Of a stretch of DNA of 64,000 nucleotides, positions 59,703-64,000 are shown in pieces. Origin of the DNA: Jeotgalibacillus terrae (lineage in GTDB: Bacteria > Bacillota > Bacilli > Bacillales > Jeotgalibacillaceae); NCBI RefSeq assembly GCF_016908195.1, contig NZ_JAFBDK010000007.1, positions 62,001 to 126,000 of the forward strand, read 5' to 3'. The translations under genes were made by a program, and so were the position numbers. Position 1 is the stretch's first letter, and every line of letters starts with the position of its first letter. The notes under the pieces are model-generated. The model ran no database searches, was not told where the DNA came from, and worked only from the letters and a program-made list of their open reading frames with translations.

Positions 59703-60506
59703 ATGACTTACAAAATGATCGTTTTAGATATGGATGACACACTGCTGCAGGATGACCATACGATTTCTGCAGAGACGGCTGAAGCACTTTTAGCGGCGCA
59801 GGAAAAAGGCATCAAGGTCGTGCTTGCTTCCGGACGCCCGACGTTTGGCATGTGGGATACGGCGAACGAGCTGCGTCTGGCGGATTACGGAAGTTATATC
59901 CTTTCATATAATGGAGCGAATATTTTTAACGCGAAAACGAAGGAACTGTTGTTTGAAAGCACGCTTTCACCTGAGACGGTGCACCACCTTTATGACTTGA
60001 GCCAAAGGGAAAATGTCGGTATTCAGACGTATGTGAATGAAGCGATCCTGACGCCCCAGGATAATGAGTACACACAGATTGAATCAACGCTGACGGGTCT
60101 GCCGGTTGCACTGACGGATGACTTTAAAAAAGCAGTTGATTCACCGGTTGTTAAAGTACTTATGCTTGAAGAAGGCAGCGTACTTGAAAAGGTCGAAAAA
60201 ACGCTTAAAGCAGAGCTTGCAGGCACGCTCAGCGTGTACCGTTCGAAGCCTTACTTCCTTGAATTCACAGAGCATGGCGTGACAAAAGGAACGAGCCTTG
60301 AACAGCTTGGGAAAAAGCTTGGCATTGACCGCTCTGAGATCATTGCAGTCGGTGACAGCTATAATGACCTTGAGATGATTCAGTATGCAGGACTTGGTGT
60401 TGCAATGGGGAATGCACCTGCTGATATACAGGAAGCTGCTGACTTTGTCACAAAATCCAATATGGAACACGGCGTAGCGCACGTTGTGAAAAAATTCTTA
60501 TTATAA
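59703..60506 (+). CDS. Cof-type HAD-IIB family sugar-phosphate phosphatase
   Basis: The 267-residue protein has HAD motif I DMDDTLLQDDH (residues 9-19), motif II S/T (VLASGRPTFG), motif III Lys (around YFLEFTEHGVTKG) and motif IV GDSYNDLEMIQYAG. The large C2B cap identifies the Cof/YwpJ-like branch, which dephosphorylates sugar phosphates, FMN or related compounds. AAGGAG precedes the ATG. The stop is immediately followed by the rluF ATG. Confidence 0.92.
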   Translation: MTYKMIVLDMDDTLLQDDHTISAETAEALLAAQEKGIKVVLASGRPTFGMWDTANELRLADYGSYILSYNGANIFNAKTKELLFESTLSPETVHHLYDLSQRENVGIQTYVNEAILTPQDNEYTQIESTLTGLPVALTDDFKKAVDSPVVKVLMLEEGSVLEKVEKTLKAELAGTLSVYRSKPYFLEFTEHGVTKGTSLEQLGKKLGIDRSEIIAVGDSYNDLEMIQYAGLGVAMGNAPADIQEAADFVTKSNMEHGVAHVVKKFLL

Positions 60507-61193
60507 ATGATACACATCCAGACTTTTATGGCGAAAAGCGGTGTGTATTCCAGACGTGAAACAGGCAGGCTGATCGAAGCCGGCAGGGTAACTGCGAATG
60601 GCAAAGTCTGTACTTTTAAGTCAGAGGTCGAGGAGTCAGATCATATTTTAGTAGACGGTCTTCCTTTGCCTCCTCCTGCCGAGCCAGTATATCTTGCCTT
60701 TCATAAACCTGAAGGTATCACCTGTACAGCGCAGACTGCCATCGAAGGGAATCTGATTGAATATCTGAAGTGGGAATCACGTATTTTTGCCATTGGCAGA
60801 CTCGATAAAGCGTCAACTGGACTGCTGCTTTTAACAAATGACGGGTCGATTGTGAATCCATTAATGAAGGAAGAAGCTGCGAAGGAGAAAGAATACCTCG
60901 TTCGTACGAGCCGGCCGGTATCAGATCAGATGATTGAGAAGATGCATGAAGGCGGCCTTCTCATAAAAGGAAAAGAAGCTTCGCCTGCATTTGCTGAAAA
61001 AACCGGCGAATTTACGTTCCGGATCATTTTAAAACAGGGACTGAACCGGCAGATCCGGCGTATGGTGAGTGCATACGGAAACCATGTCACAGACTTAAAG
61101 AGAATCAGAATTTCACATATTCATCTCGGTTCCCTGCAGCCCGGTGAGTGGCGGCATCTGTCAGAAGATGAAGTAAGCCGTCTGAAAAGCTAG
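60507..61193 (+). CDS. rluF: 23S rRNA pseudouridine synthase, RluF/RsuA family
   Basis: The 228-residue protein has an N-terminal S4 RNA-binding domain (MAKSGVYSRRETGRLIEAGRVTANGK) and the catalytic domain with GRLDKASTGLLLLTNDG, Asp being the nucleophile, plus GLNRQIRRM. The RluF branch modifies U2604-type positions of 23S rRNA. The start codon directly abuts the HAD stop (TAA-ATG) without a ribosome site of its own, so translation probably reinitiates. Confidence 0.88.
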   Translation: MIHIQTFMAKSGVYSRRETGRLIEAGRVTANGKVCTFKSEVEESDHILVDGLPLPPPAEPVYLAFHKPEGITCTAQTAIEGNLIEYLKWESRIFAIGRLDKASTGLLLLTNDGSIVNPLMKEEAAKEKEYLVRTSRPVSDQMIEKMHEGGLLIKGKEASPAFAEKTGEFTFRIILKQGLNRQIRRMVSAYGNHVTDLKRIRISHIHLGSLQPGEWRHLSEDEVSRLKS

Positions 61194-61214
61194 TGCAAAG
61201 GCACTGGCTTTTTT
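61189..61214 (+). terminator. Terminator of the HAD-rluF operon
   Basis: GCTAGTGC and GCACTGGC (one G-U) with loop AAAG, followed by six T. It overlaps the rluF stop. Confidence 0.8.
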
Positions 61215-61242
61215 ATTTTTCTGAAAATTTATATTAAAAATA

Positions 61243-61268
61243 GTTTTTATTTGTCATAACAGGGGAAT
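61243..61268 (+). promoter_or_regulatory. Candidate SigB promoter of the mechanosensitive-channel-like gene
   Basis: GTTTTT, 14 bases and GGGAAT precede the ATG at 61306 with a leader near 31 nucleotides. Confidence 0.5.
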
Positions 61269-61305
61269 CTAATAGTTGACTATAAAAATACGGAGGAGGG
61301 TTTAT

Positions 61306-63120
61306 ATGAACAATACCTGGTTTTCAGGCGATGGGTTTAATACGAGTGGATTTCTGAATTCTCTCGGGAATCTTGTACTTGCCCTGATCGTTCTGTTTGT
61401 CGGCTTCATTATTGCGAAAGCAGTGTCAGCCGGTGTCGAAAAATTACTGAAGAAAACCGGGGTTATCCGCAAGTATGGATCACCCGGAAGAGGGCGTCGC
61501 TCAGTACCGCCGGAAGGAGAAGAAACATCTTCTAAGAAGTGGACACCTGAGAAGATTGCCGGAACAATTGTCTTTTGGATTCTGATGGTATTTGTCTTTA
61601 TCTTATTCTTTAACATTCTTAATCTGAATATTATTGCTTCACCGCTCGTCGATATGATGAGTACGATTCTGGCGTTTATCCCGAATGTCTTAACAGCAGC
61701 ACTGATTTTACTGCTGGCTTATATTCTGGCAATCGTATTAAAAACTGTCGTTGTCAAAGTTGGACATAAGCTTGTTCAGAACAGAAAAGTACGTGACAGT
61801 AAGTATGTAAAAGATTCTTCTAATCTTGGAAGCTATGTAGACAGCGCCGGAACAATCGTGTTCTATCTTGTCTTACTGATGTTCCTGCCGGGTATTCTCG
61901 GTGCACTTGGTATTGACGCAGTGTCTGAACCGTTCAGCGGCATGCTTGCAAGTTTCCTTGGCTTTATCCCAAGACTTGTTGCTGCAGCACTGATCTTCGT
62001 GATTGGCTGGATTGTTGCAAAGATTGTACGGGACATTGTCTCTAACTTCCTTCATGCAGTCGGAACAGATAAGCTTGGCACAAGACTGGGTCTTGATAAA
62101 GTACTGAAAGACACGTCTATTTCATCAATTATTGGAACAATCGTGTTCGTTCTGATTATGATTCCAGTCACAATCTCAGCGCTTGAACGTCTGCAGATTG
62201 AAGGAATTACAGGCCCTGCGATTAACATGCTTGATGACGTCATGGCAATGATTCCGAACATTGTCATTGCGATTCTTCTGATCTTTGTTGGTCTGTTCAT
62301 TGGTAAATGGGCACGCCGTTTCACAGCGGATCTCCTTTCAAGACTCAGCTTTAATAACGTAACAAGCCATCTCCGCGTTGGCGGATGGAAAGCATCAGGC
62401 AGCAGTATGACACCATCTGATATTGTTGGTTATCTTGTACAGATTATTGTTGTGATTCTGTTTGTTGTTGAAGCTTTCCAGATTGTTGGACTCAGCTTCC
62501 TTGTCGATCTTGGCACAGCAGTCCTGGCATTCCTGCCAAGCGTGATTACTGCGATTGTGATTCTTGGACTTGGTATTATCCTGGCAAATGTGGTCAAGCG
62601 CATTCTTGCAAGCCTGCTTGAAGGATCAGAGCTTTCAATGCTCAGCTCAGTCGCGAAGTATGCGATTATGGCCCTTGCACTCTTCATGGCACTTGACCAG
62701 CTGGGTGTAGCAGATACAATTGTGAACTCAGCGTTCATTCTGATTCTTGGTGCAGCTGCACTGGCATTCGGTCTTGCCTTTGGACTTGGCGGTCGCGACA
62801 ATGCTTCGCGCTACCTTGACAAAATGGAACGAAAAGCTGAAAACACTGAAATCAACAGAGAAAATGCAAAACGTGAAAAAGAGAAGATGAAAGAAGAACA
62901 CCGTAACGAAGGCAGTCAGCATACTGAATCAACACCTCCTCAGGAAGCTGTGCGTGATGACGCAGATCAGAGACCTGTCGATCACGACTGGAGCGATGAT
63001 CTGTCACGTGACACATCAGCATGGGACAGCGTAAACGATTCAGATGACTTTGAAAATGATCAGCGCGGGAATAACCCATTTGCCCCTGATGATTTTGATA
63101 ACGATCGCCGCGGTGAATAA
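61306..63120 (+). CDS. Mechanosensitive-channel-like membrane protein with repeated TM helices
   Basis: The 604-residue protein has repeated conserved helices of the TM_helix (PF05552) kind: FIPNVLTAALILLLAYILA, FIPRLVAAALIFVIGWIVAKIV, MIPNIVIAILLIFVGLFIGKWA and FLPSVITAIVILGLGIILANVV, each after a P residue. That is four internal repeats. The usual MscS pore domain is not evident. The C-terminal 100 residues are charged and disordered. GGAGGAGG precedes the ATG. A SigB-like promoter suggests an osmotic or general-stress role. A strong palindrome ends it. Confidence 0.82.
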   Translation: MNNTWFSGDGFNTSGFLNSLGNLVLALIVLFVGFIIAKAVSAGVEKLLKKTGVIRKYGSPGRGRRSVPPEGEETSSKKWTPEKIAGTIVFWILMVFVFILFFNILNLNIIASPLVDMMSTILAFIPNVLTAALILLLAYILAIVLKTVVVKVGHKLVQNRKVRDSKYVKDSSNLGSYVDSAGTIVFYLVLLMFLPGILGALGIDAVSEPFSGMLASFLGFIPRLVAAALIFVIGWIVAKIVRDIVSNFLHAVGTDKLGTRLGLDKVLKDTSISSIIGTIVFVLIMIPVTISALERLQIEGITGPAINMLDDVMAMIPNIVIAILLIFVGLFIGKWARRFTADLLSRLSFNNVTSHLRVGGWKASGSSMTPSDIVGYLVQIIVVILFVVEAFQIVGLSFLVDLGTAVLAFLPSVITAIVILGLGIILANVVKRILASLLEGSELSMLSSVAKYAIMALALFMALDQLGVADTIVNSAFILILGAAALAFGLAFGLGGRDNASRYLDKMERKAENTEINRENAKREKEKMKEEHRNEGSQHTESTPPQEAVRDDADQRPVDHDWSDDLSRDTSAWDSVNDSDDFENDQRGNNPFAPDDFDNDRRGE

Positions 63121-63130
63121 AACAGATTTG

Positions 63131-63166
63131 AAAAGAGCTTTCATGCCGCGGCATGAAAGCTCTTTT
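63131..63166. terminator. Perfect palindromic terminator after the channel-like gene
   Basis: AAAAGAGCTTTCATGCCG joins its own complement without a loop, a 36-base perfect palindrome with T and A ends. It can terminate both strands. Confidence 0.85.
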
Positions 63167-63260
63167 GCGGTTATCGTAAAATACTGAAATACGATTATAT
63201 CCGGTTGGTGGTTGATAACATCATTTTCTTCAGCTTTTTTAAATAACCGCTTTTTCATCA

Positions 63261-64000
63261 CTACTCTTTTTTCCTGAAGTACGTCAGTGCAAGTGCACCA
63301 ACAAGAATGCCGCCTTTAATAATATCCTGAGCGTAGTATGGCACGTTCATCATTGTCAGTCCATTTAACAGAATCCCGATAATGATCGCCCCGACAAACG
63401 TTCCAATCACATTCGGTTTTCCAGCACCGAAGACGGAATAACCGATAAGTGCTGCCGCCACACCATCCATCAGCAGCGGATCTCCTGCTGATACCTGACC
63501 TGTACCAATCCTTGCGGCAAGGACAATTCCTGCCAGTGCTGCAAAGACCCCACTGATCACATAAGCATATGTGCGGTATCGGTTGACCGGCACGCCGGAC
63601 AGACGCGCCGCTTCTTTATTCCCGCCAGTCATATAGAACAGGCGTCCTGCACGCGTATAATTCAGGAATAAGTGAACAAGTGCAACGATCACAACCATCA
63701 GAATGACCGGAAAAGGAATATTAAAGAGACGTCCCTGACCAATAAACTGGAATGCCGGAATAAATATACCTGGCGCCGTTCCACTCCCGTCCGGCATCGG
63801 CATATTACCGTAAATTGAATATCCTTTTGTATAAGTCAGATGGACACCGTTGATGATATACATGACTGCAAGGGTTCCGATCAGATCTGGAATCCTAATC
63901 TTTACTACTATAAATGCGTTAATCAAACCAATCAGGGCACCCAATACGAGCGGAACAATCAGTACGACTAACAGTTCCTGACTGTGCCACACAAGCAGTG
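63261..64000 (-). CDS. Sugar ABC transporter permease (RbsC/BPD_transp_2 family), N-terminus outside window
   Basis: The minus-strand frame is open to the right edge and ends at 63261. It encodes membrane segments with GALIGLINAFIVVKIRIPDLIGTLAVMYI, GNKEAARLSGVPVNRYRTYAYVISGVFAALAGIVLAARIG and GTFVGAIIIGILLNGLTMMNV, the RbsC/AraH-type permease pattern. It imports a monosaccharide with an ATPase and binding protein expected beyond the window. GTG at 63992 is internal, not the start, since the frame continues further. Confidence 0.9.
   Translation of the reverse strand, partial: LLVWHSQELLVVLIVPLVLGALIGLINAFIVVKIRIPDLIGTLAVMYIINGVHLTYTKGYSIYGNMPMPDGSGTAPGIFIPAFQFIGQGRLFNIPFPVILMVVIVALVHLFLNYTRAGRLFYMTGGNKEAARLSGVPVNRYRTYAYVISGVFAALAGIVLAARIGTGQVSAGDPLLMDGVAAALIGYSVFGAGKPNVIGTFVGAIIIGILLNGLTMMNVPYYAQDIIKGGILVGALALTYFRKKE

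Overview
The window looks like chromosome from a Gram-positive, endospore-forming member of the Bacillales. The evidence is a complete GerA-type germinant receptor operon, a c-di-AMP riboswitch in front of a Ktr potassium uptake operon, the murein-peptide genes ykfABC, strong AGGAGG ribosome binding sites, several promoters of the general-stress SigB type, and moderate GC. No rRNA, tRNA, phage, insertion sequence or CRISPR array was seen. The genus cannot be fixed from sequence alone.

Layout. 1-17 kb: housekeeping and stress genes (a truncated KtrB paralog, FMN reductase, alcohol dehydrogenase, ZIP transporter, chemotaxis receptor, SDR, metallo-beta-lactamase-fold hydrolase, CNNM/CBS protein, Ca2+/cation antiporter, CsbD). 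Copies of a short palindromic repeat starting GGGGACGGAGG are scattered here and nowhere later; two copies hold a second palindrome nested inside them. 17-31 kb: a CHASE4-GGDEF-EAL protein, the ger operon, riboswitch-ktrA-ktrB (ktrB frameshifted), small membrane proteins, two tandem propeller-like paralogs and an AT-rich HNH endonuclease gene. 31-44 kb: an amino-sugar island with murQ, a BadF-type sugar kinase, a serine hydrolase, an ABC importer lacking its ATPase, two RpiR/MurR regulators, glcDF and nagAB. 44-52 kb: a GGDEF protein, a MntA/HepT toxin-antitoxin pair, a split ThrE-type exporter, an HTH regulator fused by overlap to a membrane-anchored PstS-like protein, and a cold-shock gene with a long structured leader. 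52-64 kb: ykfABC, a TIM-barrel protein, a beta-propeller lipoprotein-like protein, a HAD phosphatase, rluF, a mechanosensitive-channel-like protein and a truncated sugar ABC permease.

Functional picture. The 31-44 kb island reads as a full route for N-acetylmuramic acid: import, kinase, MurQ (giving GlcNAc-6-P plus D-lactate), NagA, NagB, with GlcDF placed to oxidise the released D-lactate. ykfABC, 9 kb further on, handles the peptide half of the same cell-wall fragments. Six genes carry candidate SigB promoters at the right distance from their starts.

Oddities. Three genes are broken: a photolyase-like gene (in-frame TAG plus a homopolymer frameshift), the ktrB next to the riboswitch, and a metallophosphoesterase. 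A MerR gene has no ordinary start codon at its expected position. Three intergenic arrays of degenerate tandem units, two with an exact 21-bp period, lie between 55.9 and 59.6 kb and are the least explained structure here.
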